Below, one piece after another: positions 8,398 through 16,250 of a stretch of 64,000 nt of DNA. Each line of letters opens with the position of its first letter. The first letter of the stretch is position 1. The stretch comes from Stygiobacter sp. RIFOXYC2_FULL_38_25 (GTDB lineage Bacteria > Bacteroidota > Ignavibacteria > Ignavibacteriales > Melioribacteraceae). The stretch covers positions 62,001-126,000 of the forward strand of contig MHAZ01000001.1 in the NCBI GenBank assembly GCA_001803165.1. Reading direction: 5' to 3'. Position numbers and translations under genes: made by a program. Below the pieces are notes generated by a model that saw only the letters and a program-made list of their open reading frames with translations, was not told the origin of the DNA and searched no databases.

Positions 8398-10827
8398 GTG
8401 AATATGAAACTCCTTTCCGCACTAACATTAATTTTATTCTTTGGCTTGTCTCAAATCAATTTTGCTCAGGCAGAAACTTACAAAGCCATTGGTGCCGTAT
8501 CAGATTTAATGACAAGCAAACCTTTAACCGGCGCATCAGTGCTAATCATATCAAAATCTTCCGGCAAGGAACTGAAGGGAATTGCCACGGATGAAAAAGG
8601 ATTTTTTACAATTGAAAGCATTCCCGAAAGCAAAGTCCGGGTAAAAATTTCCATGGTTGGTTATCAAACACAAGTAATTGATTCGGTAGCTCTCGATCAA
8701 ACATCGAGATTAGGATTAATACGCTTGCTTGCAACGACAATTGAAGTACCGGAAGTTGTTATTAAATCAATAAAGCCATTAATAGAATTTCATGCTGATA
8801 GGCAAGTAATTAACATGGACCGCCTGCCCGGCAACTCTGGTACTGTAACTGAAGCTCTAAAGAATTCCGGCTTAGTTGAAGTTGAACCTTCAACAAATAA
8901 AATTACTGTTAGAGGACAAGGCTTAAAAATACAAATGGACGGACATGAGTATAATATGCCTGCGGAAATGTTGGCGCAAATGCCTGCTACTATGATAGAT
9001 CAGGTAGAAGTAATTTTAGCACCCGGCGCAAAAGAAAGTGCCGAAGGTGGAACTTACATCCTTAATCTTATTAGCAAGAAAGAGGCTTATAGTAATTACA
9101 GTGGTATGTTTTCTCTTAATGCGTCTTCCAACGCAAATAGTTTTGGATGAATGTATTTGAATTATAAGGGAGGGAAGTTAAACGTATTTAGCCAGGCTTA
9201 TGGTAATCATTCCATAGGAAAAAATATTAACGAATCTGAAAGATTTGTTTACACTAGTCCTAATATGTACTATCAAAAATCTGCCGGCGATTCAAAATAC
9301 ACTTCAAATTTCGGCTACTTTAAAGTTGGTTTCGATTATGATTTTGATGAAAGTAATACCGCCACGTTTTATGTTAATTACAATGGATACAACTACAACG
9401 GAGACGGAAGCAATAATTCCTTCGTAAATAATAATAACAATGTCTTGCAGTACACATATGACGGTTACAATAAAAACGGTGGAGCTAATAACAATTTATC
9501 GTTTTATGGATTCTACAAAAAGAAATTCCAAACCAAAAGACATGAATTGCTTTTTGACGCTATGTACACTTCATTCGGAAATCCTACTGATGGCAAAATG
9601 AAGATGGATTATAGTAACAGAGTTGGCAGACCCGAAATGCAGAATAATAACACAGATGTAACCGCGAAGACTTTCATTTTTAAGACTGATTACGTTTTGC
9701 CTATTAATACTAACCGATTTGAGGCGGGTTATAACTTTACTTACCGTACCAGAAATAATGGCTATAATGTTGAAAATTTTTCCTATATAACCGGTACATG
9801 GGTGGATAGTTTAAAACTGAGCAATCTTTTTAAGTACTACGAAAGCATAAACGCTCTATATGCTACTTATGCGCACAAGCTAGGTAACTTTGATGTAAAA
9901 TTTGGATTGAGAGCAGAAAACTTAGCAAGCGAAGGTAATCAGATAACTCAAAACACTAGTTTTTCAGAAAATTTTTTAAGTTTTTTCCCAAATCTAAATC
10001 TTGCGTACAAATTAAGTGAAATGTACCAATTGAGTCTAAATGCTTTTAGAAGAATAACGTATCCGCAGATATATTACATCAATCCATTTCGTCGTTATCT
10101 TGGTCTCAATAATTATTCTGCCGGTAATCCCAAAATAAAACCAACGTATGTTAATTCTGTTGCGCTCAACTTTTCTCAATTCATAAGCGTTTTCTATAAT
10201 TACACAACCGGAACTGTTACTTCTGCAATGACTACAGAAAACGATTCGACGCTGATTTCAACTTTTTTGAATCTCAATAACGACAAATCCTACGGCGTAA
10301 ATCTTACATTGCCTTATTACAATTCTCCGATGATGCCATTTAAGCTTCCGGATTTTATCAGCTCTTGCTATATCTCCTTCAATTATCGCTACTCAAAACA
10401 ATCCGGACAATTTCTGAAGGAAGATCTTTCTTTAATAAATAAAAGCTACACACTTAACGCATACCTCGGTTTCAAATTATGGTGGGATATAGATGCAAAT
10501 GTTTCGGTTTACTATGTACCAAGAACTGAGAACCGCAGAATGGTGAGAGGGGAAATGAAATACACTTCACTTTATTTCAGCAAAACTATGCTAGACCGTA
10601 AACTGCGCATTAATATTTACATCAATGATATTTTCAATTCGTCAAAAAATTACAATGAATCTATTGGCGGCAGTTATTACACAAAAAGTAATTACGAGAT
10701 GCTAAATAGCCGGAGTATTTCAATCGGACTTTCATACATGTTTAATGATTATAAGGATAGAAGAGATCGAAATCTTGATGATGGGCGAGACGGAGGTGGC
10801 GGAAACAACGGTGGCGGTGGTTTTTAA
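8398..10827 (+). pseudogene. TonB-dependent outer-membrane receptor, interrupted by an in-frame TGA
   Basis: Two open frames, 8398-9150 and 9151-10827, are contiguous and in the same frame, separated only by a TGA at 9148-9150. Together they make one ~809-residue receptor. It has a signal peptide (1-23), a carboxypeptidase-regulatory-like domain (~28-110), a TonB plug (~130-235), then a large OMP_b-brl_3-type beta-barrel ending in a Gly-rich tail. The second part starts at an ATG directly after the TGA but has no signal peptide, so it could not reach the outer membrane alone. A nonsense mutation or a sequence error is the simplest explanation. TGA readthrough, or reinitiation at the adjacent ATG, is less likely. 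The substrate is unknown. Confidence 0.8.
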
Positions 10828-10868
10828 CAAATTTAGTTAGGCGAGCTAGATAACTTTAAAATAAAAAA

Positions 10869-10893
10869 CCCAAGTGTGGGGGGAGCACTTGGG
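10869..10893. terminator. 8-bp hairpin after the receptor gene
   Basis: CCCAAGTG (10869-10876) and CACTTGGG (10886-10893) are perfect arms around a G-rich loop. No T-run follows, so it may be a transcript-end stabiliser and not a true intrinsic terminator. Confidence 0.4.
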
Positions 10894-11083
10894 TCCGAAG
10901 TGTTAATAACATTGCTGCTATTAAACTCTACCCAAAAGTAATTCTTACAATAAAATAATGCAACAAAAAAATACTCCCAAACTAACTTTTTTTTAATTCG
11001 GGAAGGCTGCTTTAGCTTTACCCGCAGAAAATCTAATAATCTTATTAAATTTTAAAATAAAATATTACAGAGCGTTATAAACG

Positions 11084-11944
11084 ATGATTGTTGAGCACAT
11101 CAAATTTGATCTCTATCAGAAGAAGATATTTGAAAAGATGGTTATAGTTCCTCCATTAAAGATGCATGAAATGCTGGAAAATGAAGCTTGTTTCATGTAT
11201 TTGGTTAGCGGCGAACAAGAAATCAATTCTACGACTGAGCATTGGAGGCTAAATGCTAAAGAAGCTGTGCTAATGAAATGCGGGGCGCATTTTGCAGAAT
11301 GGCTAAAAACAAGTAAGACCGATCAGTGTGAGGCAATTGCTATTCATCTTTATCCCGACGTCCTTAAAAAAATCTATGAAAAAGAGCTGCCGGCATTTAT
11401 TGTGGGCACAGCTTCTAGTAAAACGGAAATTACTAGCAAAATTATAAACGATGAATTGATTTATAATTACATAGCCAGTATGCAATTTTATTTTAACAAT
11501 CCTACTTTGGTAAGTGACGAATTACTTGTCCTTAAATTGAAAGAGCTAATACTTCTTTTAACCAAAACGGAAAATGCTTCATCAATACAGCATCTTTTTA
11601 CACGTTTATTCACGCCGCGAGAATTTAGTTTTAAGGAAATAATTGAGGCACACACGCTTTCAAATCTTACTATTAACGACCTAGCCAAGTTGACTAACAT
11701 GAGCGTCTCATCGTTCAAAAGGGTGTTTAAGAGTATATTTAACGATAGCCCTGCTCATTATTTCTTGAACAAAAAGGTAGAACACTCGGCAGAACTTCTT
11801 TCTATTTCGGATCAAAGAATAAGCGATATTGCTTTCGATTGTGGGTTTAATGACCAATCTCATTTTTCAAAATCCTTCCAAAAGAAATTTGGTATTTCTC
11901 CATCTCAGTATAGATTGAACCAAAAGAACAAAATTCTGGACTAA
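11084..11944 (+). CDS. AraC-family transcription regulator
   Basis: This 286-aa protein has an N-terminal ~170-residue sensing region without a recognisable cupin signature. A C-terminal AraC/XylS double helix-turn-helix follows at ~185-282, with LTINDLAKLTNMSVSSFKRV in the first helix pair and ISDIAFDCGFNDQSHFSK and the typical FQKKFGISPSQYR end in the second. It binds DNA and normally activates nearby genes. It lies 71 bp upstream of an SRPBCC gene on the same strand, which may be its target or co-transcribed partner. The ligand is unknown. Confidence 0.9.
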   Translation: MIVEHIKFDLYQKKIFEKMVIVPPLKMHEMLENEACFMYLVSGEQEINSTTEHWRLNAKEAVLMKCGAHFAEWLKTSKTDQCEAIAIHLYPDVLKKIYEKELPAFIVGTASSKTEITSKIINDELIYNYIASMQFYFNNPTLVSDELLVLKLKELILLLTKTENASSIQHLFTRLFTPREFSFKEIIEAHTLSNLTINDLAKLTNMSVSSFKRVFKSIFNDSPAHYFLNKKVEHSAELLSISDQRISDIAFDCGFNDQSHFSKSFQKKFGISPSQYRLNQKNKILD

Positions 11945-12015
11945 ACAGAAAATCTTTCTCTTTCCTCTTCGTTTAATTTTGTATCCAATTCTTAATCAAT
12001 AATTGGAGACTATAA

Positions 12016-12549
12016 ATGAAAAAGTACAGAAGGATACAAACAGAAATTATAATTAATACTTCGCGTGAAAGAGTTTGGGAAGTTCTATATACCCGCTTTG
12101 GCGAAACCTACCTCTATAATCCAAACCTAGAAGGTTCTCACTTTGTGTCCGGCACAAAGGGGGAGGTTGGCTGCGAAAGACAGTGTAACTTCGATGCCAA
12201 AACGAAAATTGTTGAAAAAATAGTAAACGCTAAGGAGCTCACAAGCTTTTCAATTGATATCGTTGGTGGAAATATGCCGTTTGTTGATAAAGGACTAGTT
12301 GATGTTGAATTGTTCAACGTCGGCGTAAATCAAACCAAAATATTATTCACTATGAATTTTAACACCAAACCTGCTTTCATGGGTATAATGATGAAAAGTA
12401 TGATGAGAGCAAAACTTGCCGATGTACTGATTGGATTGAAGTATTATCTTGAAACCGGAAAAGCTGTTTCTAAGAATACTTATAAACCTATTTACAGGGC
12501 ATATAAACTTTTGGGAGCGAAACAGTCATTTTCACATGTTCTAAATTAA
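12016..12549 (+). CDS. SRPBCC-fold (START-like) protein
   Basis: A 177-aa protein opens with the strand-helix seen in polyketide-cyclase/SRPBCC proteins (ETEIIINTSRERVWEVLYT), followed by alternating strands and a long C-terminal helix (~130-155). The fold binds hydrophobic ligands in a deep pocket. A ribosome-binding GGAG precedes the ATG. It lies between the AraC gene and a terminator, so AraC-SRPBCC may be one transcript. It is less similar to the three AHSA1-like genes downstream than they are to each other. Ligand and reaction are unknown. Confidence 0.7.
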   Translation: MKKYRRIQTEIIINTSRERVWEVLYTRFGETYLYNPNLEGSHFVSGTKGEVGCERQCNFDAKTKIVEKIVNAKELTSFSIDIVGGNMPFVDKGLVDVELFNVGVNQTKILFTMNFNTKPAFMGIMMKSMMRAKLADVLIGLKYYLETGKAVSKNTYKPIYRAYKLLGAKQSFSHVLN

Positions 12550-12574
12550 TTAGCTTTTACATTAATCATTTTAG

Positions 12575-12611
12575 ATGAGAGACTTCAAATCGAGGTCTCT
12601 CATTTTTTTTT
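12575..12611 (+). terminator. Rho-independent terminator
   Basis: Arms ATGAGAGAC (12575-12583) and GTCTCTCAT (12595-12603) are followed by a run of nine Ts. It separates the AraC/SRPBCC transcript from the ArsR operon. Confidence 0.85.
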
Positions 12612-12787
12612 ACAAAATAATGACCTGTGTAAAAAAAGCTTCTCAGATTTTTCAACGCATTATAAAATCCTTTTCAGTATTCCCTTCGAATGAGTCACCC
12701 GGTCAATCTCATATAATGCTTTAGAATGCGTAAAGTTAGCGTATCAATTTTCTTTCTTGCATTTTAGGATTTCGTGTATTAAATTAT

Positions 12788-12807
12788 ATGTAACCAAATG
12801 GTTACAT
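12788..12807. promoter_or_regulatory. Palindromic operator in front of the ArsR-type gene
   Basis: Arms ATGTAACC and GGTTACAT surround a 4-bp centre and end 2 bp before the GTG start. Its position over the translation start fits autorepression by the ArsR protein it precedes. A similar AACC-N4-GGTT palindrome recurs, from memory, ahead of related ArsR-SRPBCC operons. Confidence 0.75.
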
Positions 12808-12809
12808 AA

Positions 12810-13157
12810 GTGAACAACTTAAGAAGAGATGTTTTTCAAGCAATAGCGGATCCCAATAGGAGGGAAATTCTAGGATTACTGGCAAGCCAGACCCTAACAC
12901 TCAACGGTGTTGCAGAAAAATTCAAAATCAGCCGTCCGGCTGTTTCCAAGCATATCAAAATACTTAGTGAATGTGGACTCGTGAATATTAAGCAAGAAGG
13001 ACGCGAACGGTATTGTGAAGTCCGTTTGGAGAAACTAAACGAGGTTTCTTCTTGGGTTGAACAGTACAGAAAATTCTGGGAAGAAAAACTGGATGCTTTA
13101 GATAATTACTTAACTATTTTACAATCAAAGGAGAAACTGGATGGACAAAATAAATAG
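12810..13157 (+). CDS. ArsR/SmtB-type winged-helix repressor
   Basis: The 115-aa protein starts at GTG. A winged helix-turn-helix spans ~10-90 (DPNRREILGLLASQTLTLN, then ISRPAVSKHIKILSECGLV), and a C-terminal helix carries WVEQYRKFWEEKLDALDNYL. This matches the subgroup that controls SRPBCC/AHSA1 genes, not the metal-sensing members: no CxC metal site is visible. The palindrome directly upstream is the probable operator. Its stop overlaps the ATG of the gutted SRPBCC gene that follows, so the original arrangement was translationally coupled. It is inferred to repress the operon running through to 15207. Confidence 0.9.
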   Translation: MNNLRRDVFQAIADPNRREILGLLASQTLTLNGVAEKFKISRPAVSKHIKILSECGLVNIKQEGRERYCEVRLEKLNEVSSWVEQYRKFWEEKLDALDNYLTILQSKEKLDGQNK

Positions 13158-13286
13158 CAGTGAAGGAGAATTGACCGGAAGAGAATTCATGATTTCGCGG
13201 CTGTTTAACGCGTCGCAAAAACTTGTAGTTAAACTTTCACAACATTCGACCAACTTGGCAAATATTTATCTAAAGGAAAGGAATAA
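13141..13286 (+). pseudogene. Gutted SRPBCC (AHSA1-like) gene with internal deletion
   Basis: From the ATG at 13141, which overlaps the end of the ArsR gene, the frame reads the expected start of an AHSA1 protein (GREFMISRLFNASQKLV). From about 13216 a different frame encodes the typical AHSA1 end, TFTTFDQLGKYLSKGKE, then TAA at 13284-13286. The ~100 central codons are missing and the two ends are out of frame. It is thus a remnant of a fifth SRPBCC copy that lost its middle. A real short peptide of ~43 residues could still be translated from 13141, but nothing suggests a function. Confidence 0.7.
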
Positions 13287-13291
13287 AAAAA

Positions 13292-13771
13292 ATGCCAGAT
13301 AAAAAAAACGAAATCGTTATCACACGCATCTTTGATGCACCGCGTGAATTAGTTTGGAAAGCCTGGACGGAACCTGAACACTGTAAGAAATGGTGGGGAC
13401 CAAATAATTTCACAACACCTTACTGCGAAATTGATCTTCGTGTTGATGGAAAATATCTTAATTGTATGCGTTCGCGGGAAGGACAAGATTTTTGGAGTAC
13501 CGGGGTCTATCGCGAGATTATTCCACTTGAGAAAATTGTATGTACAGATAGTTTTTCCGATGAAAAAGGAAATGTAGTACATGCTTCTCACTATGGAATG
13601 CCCGGCGATGATTGGCCTTTGGAAATGCTTGTTACTATAACCTTTGAAGAGGTTGATGGAAAAACAAAAATGATTCTTCGTCATGAAGGTTTACCATCTG
13701 GTGATATTAGCGAGCAAACAAATGTTAGCTGGAACGAATCATTCAACAAACTTGCCAACATTCTGAAATAA
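13292..13771 (+). CDS. SRPBCC / AHSA1-like protein
   Basis: This 159-aa protein has the standard AHSA1 opening (IVITRIFDAPRELVWKAWTEPEHCKKWWGPNNF) split across strand and helix at ~8-42, and a C-terminal helix near 140-158. The family is named after the Aha1 C-terminal domain. Bacterial stand-alone members bind small hydrophobic molecules and have no assigned reaction. It is 5 bp after the gutted copy and 16 bp before doxX-like gene, in the ArsR-controlled operon. It has a full-length fold, so it is likely the copy that replaced the deleted one. Confidence 0.85.
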   Translation: MPDKKNEIVITRIFDAPRELVWKAWTEPEHCKKWWGPNNFTTPYCEIDLRVDGKYLNCMRSREGQDFWSTGVYREIIPLEKIVCTDSFSDEKGNVVHASHYGMPGDDWPLEMLVTITFEEVDGKTKMILRHEGLPSGDISEQTNVSWNESFNKLANILK

Positions 13772-13787
13772 ATAGGAGGGAAATTAA

Positions 13788-14213
13788 ATGAAAACAAATA
13801 ACATAATGAGTAAATGGTTGGCGACCATGCCATACATGCATAGCCTACTTCGCATAACTTCTGCTTTCTTATTCATTCAGTCCGGTACTATGAAATTGTT
13901 TTCCTTCCCAATGGGAATGCCTGAAGGTGTAACCGCAGATCCTTTTTCCCAAATTTGGATTGGAGGAGTATTGGAGACTTTTGGCGGGGCTTTAATTCTT
14001 CTCGGTTTCTATACTCGTCCTATTGCATTTCTGTTGTCGGGTGAGATGGCGGTTGCTTATTTCCAGTTTCATGCTCAACAAAATTTCTGGCCAATAATAA
14101 ATGGTGGTATTCCGGCAATACTTTATTGCTTCATATGGCTTTACTTTTCTGCTGCAGGCGCCGGGGCATGGAGTATTGATTCATTTTTACAAAAGAGAAA
14201 AACAACGAGCTAA
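13788..14213 (+). CDS. DoxX-family integral membrane protein
   Basis: A 141-aa protein with four hydrophobic segments (~15-35, 58-78, 80-98, 105-128) and the DoxX hallmarks near the first helix (LLRITSAFLFIQSGTMKLF) and FGGALILLGFYTRPIA in the second. DoxX proteins sit in the cytoplasmic membrane; some act with thiol or quinone redox systems, but most are uncharacterised. An AGGAGG-type ribosome site precedes the ATG. It lies inside the ArsR-SRPBCC operon, an association that recurs in this family, so the SRPBCC proteins and DoxX may share a substrate; that is inference. Confidence 0.85.
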   Translation: MKTNNIMSKWLATMPYMHSLLRITSAFLFIQSGTMKLFSFPMGMPEGVTADPFSQIWIGGVLETFGGALILLGFYTRPIAFLLSGEMAVAYFQFHAQQNFWPIINGGIPAILYCFIWLYFSAAGAGAWSIDSFLQKRKTTS

Positions 14214-14264
14214 ATAATTTCGACCAGTGTGCTTATAAATATTCCATGAGAAAAGGGAAAAATT

Positions 14265-14729
14265 ATGAATGAAAAAAAGGGGAATGCAACAAATACTGAA
14301 GACAGGGAAATAAAAATTTTCAGAGTACTAAATGCACCGATAGAATTGGTTTGGAAAGTTTGGACGGATTCAAATCATATTGCTAATTGGTGGGGACCAA
14401 GAGGATTTACAAACACCATAACTAAAATGGAAGTAGAACCGGGTGGTGAATGGGATTTAATAATGCATGGTCCGGATGGCACAGACTATAAGAATAAAAG
14501 TATTTTCACTGAAGTAATTAAACATAAAAAGCTTGTTTATGAACATCAATCTTCCCCAAAGTTCATTGCTTCAATTGAATTTGAAAGCGCCGGTAGCAAA
14601 ACAAATTTAAGCTGGCACATGCTTTTTGAAAGCAAAGAACAATTTCTTCAGGTCGTGAAAACTTTTAAGGCAGATGAAGGACTGAAACAAAATGTTGATA
14701 AACTTGAAGAGTATCTCTCAAAGATGTGA
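14265..14729 (+). CDS. SRPBCC / AHSA1-like protein
   Basis: This 154-aa protein has the signature REIKIFRVLNAPIELVWKVW at ~16-35, a WWGPRGF turn and a C-terminal helix (VDKLEEYLSKM). It is clearly a paralog of the 13292 gene. It is the third gene after the ArsR regulator that is intact, 51 bp after the DoxX gene. The fold forms a ligand pocket; the ligand is unknown. Confidence 0.85.
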   Translation: MNEKKGNATNTEDREIKIFRVLNAPIELVWKVWTDSNHIANWWGPRGFTNTITKMEVEPGGEWDLIMHGPDGTDYKNKSIFTEVIKHKKLVYEHQSSPKFIASIEFESAGSKTNLSWHMLFESKEQFLQVVKTFKADEGLKQNVDKLEEYLSKM

Positions 14730-14781
14730 ATTCCTGGACAAAGTTATTTCAAATTTACTTAAACAATTTTAAGGATTGAAA

Positions 14782-15207
14782 ATGAAAGACGAACCATTTC
14801 TCATCGAAAGAACTTTTTCTGCTCCTATTGAAAAAGTTTGGAAAGCAATTACCGATAAGAACGAAATGAAACTTTGGTATTTTGATTTAGCTGAGTTTAA
14901 AGCAGAAGTAGGTTTTAAATTTCAGTTCATAGGAGGTCCCCCGGAGAGGCAATATCTGCATCTTTGCGAGGTTACTGAAGTGGTTAGTGGCAAAAAGCTA
15001 ACTTACAGTTGGAGGTACGACGGCTATGAAGGAAACTCATTTGTTTCCTTTGAATTATTTGGTGAAGGGGATAACACCAGACTAAAACTTACACATGCGG
15101 GTTTGGAAACATTCCCTAAAGAGAATCCGGACCTGGCAAAACACAATTTTGCTGAAGGTTGGACATCAATCATAGGAGAGTCGCTGAAAAAATATTTGGA
15201 AATGTAA
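14782..15207 (+). CDS. SRPBCC / AHSA1-like protein
   Basis: The 141-aa protein begins at ATG 14782, which has an AAGGA at the right distance; a TTG two codons upstream (14776) is less likely. The opening EPFLIERTFSAPIEKVWKAI and the C-terminal HAGLETFPKENPDLA, NFAEGWTSIIGESL and KKYLEM are typical of the CalC/AHSA1 group, with the GW-x-x-x-x-xSL helix intact. It is the last gene of the ArsR operon and ends before a strong terminator. Confidence 0.85.
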   Translation: MKDEPFLIERTFSAPIEKVWKAITDKNEMKLWYFDLAEFKAEVGFKFQFIGGPPERQYLHLCEVTEVVSGKKLTYSWRYDGYEGNSFVSFELFGEGDNTRLKLTHAGLETFPKENPDLAKHNFAEGWTSIIGESLKKYLEM

Positions 15208-15241
15208 TCTTATAAACACATCTAAATTTCAACCGATGCAA

Positions 15242-15284
15242 TGTTGGCGGAAAATTGCCGAGCAAAATCCGCCAACAATCTTTT
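15242..15284 (+). terminator. Strong rho-independent terminator
   Basis: TGTTGGCGGA (15242-15251) and TCCGCCAACA (15268-15277) are perfect 10-bp arms, followed by ATCTTTT. It ends the ArsR-SRPBCC-DoxX operon. Confidence 0.85.
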
Positions 15285-15665
15285 AGACAATTACTATTTT
15301 TTTGCATATCATAGACCAAGATAATTGGTCTTTTTCGTAATTCATTCTATAAGAGTTTAATATCAAAAAAACTTGTTTTTGAATCTTAAACACTAATTTA
15401 AGCAGGGGCGGTTGTGAAAAATTTCTTTTTATTGTTTAGTAAATTCTTCTTCTTTTTGATTTATCCCAATATTCTGAGCTTTCGGTTTATCGTGTCAGCA
15501 TTGTACAAAACAAATTTTTTCCCCAAAAAATCAGAAGCCGTAGCCAGCCGGTTTGTTTAGAAGAGAGCATTTAATTTCTTGTTTTTTATGAGAACCGTAA
15601 CTATAAATGAGATAAAGTAAGCAAAGCAATTTTTCATTTAACAATATCGCTGGAGGGATGTAATT
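15285..15665. other. Intergenic region ahead of the kinase island
   Basis: About 380 bp with no convincing gene. A 48-codon GTG-started frame near 15415 (VKNFFLLFSKFFFF...) is hydrophobic and Phe-rich, with no homology I recognise. The segment probably holds the promoter for the response-regulator gene at 15666. Confidence 0.4.
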
Positions 15666-16106
15666 ATGGTAGATTCAATTGTAGATATTCTTCTGATAGA
15701 AGATAACCCAAACGATGTTGAGCTTACAATGCGCGCTCTAAAAAAGAATAACATTGTAAACAACGTTCATGTAATTATGGATGGTGCTGAGGCATTGGAA
15801 TATTTCTTTGCCGACGGGAAATACAGCGGCAGAGATATAAATTTAAGACCCAAGCTTGTTATACTGGATTTAAAACTTCCTAAAGTTGACGGGCTGGAAA
15901 TTCTTCGTAAAATTAAAAGTGACGAAACAACGAAGACTATCCCTGTTGTTGTGCTAACTACATCAAAAGAAGAGAGCGATATAGTTTCGAGCTATAAGCT
16001 TGGAGCTAATAGCTTTATTGTAAAACCGGTGGATTTTGAAAAATTTATTACCACTGTTAGGGAGTTGGGTATGTATTGGCTTCTGATTAATGAACCGCCC
16101 AAATAA
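15666..16106 (+). CDS. Single-domain response regulator (Rcp1-like receiver)
   Basis: A 146-aa protein is a lone receiver domain: acidic pair at E12-D13 ([12 protein letters not shown]), phosphoacceptor Asp68 ([12 protein letters not shown]), Thr near 98 (VVVLTTS) and Lys120 (FIVKPVDF). The extra loop after beta-2 and the [11 protein letters not shown] motif match the Rcp1/phytochrome-partner group, which lack an output domain and pass phosphate on or interact directly with a partner. It is a paralog of the receiver at 26094, and both sit directly upstream of a kinase that begins with a receiver. It opens a 15.6-kb signalling island. Confidence 0.92.
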   Translation: MVDSIVDILLIEDNPNDVELTMRALKKNNIVNNVHVIMDGAEALEYFFADGKYSGRDINLRPKLVILDLKLPKVDGLEILRKIKSDETTKTIPVVVLTTSKEESDIVSSYKLGANSFIVKPVDFEKFITTVRELGMYWLLINEPPK

Positions 16107-16250
16107 TAGAAAAATTTTACAAAAAAATAGAAGTGAAAAATGTAAATTGCTTTGAGACCAATTTATTCTATTACAGAGATTTTAGTAACTAATAAATCTC
16201 ATTTATTCCAAATTTATGAGGGTAACTGAAATGAATTGCAAAGGGACAAA

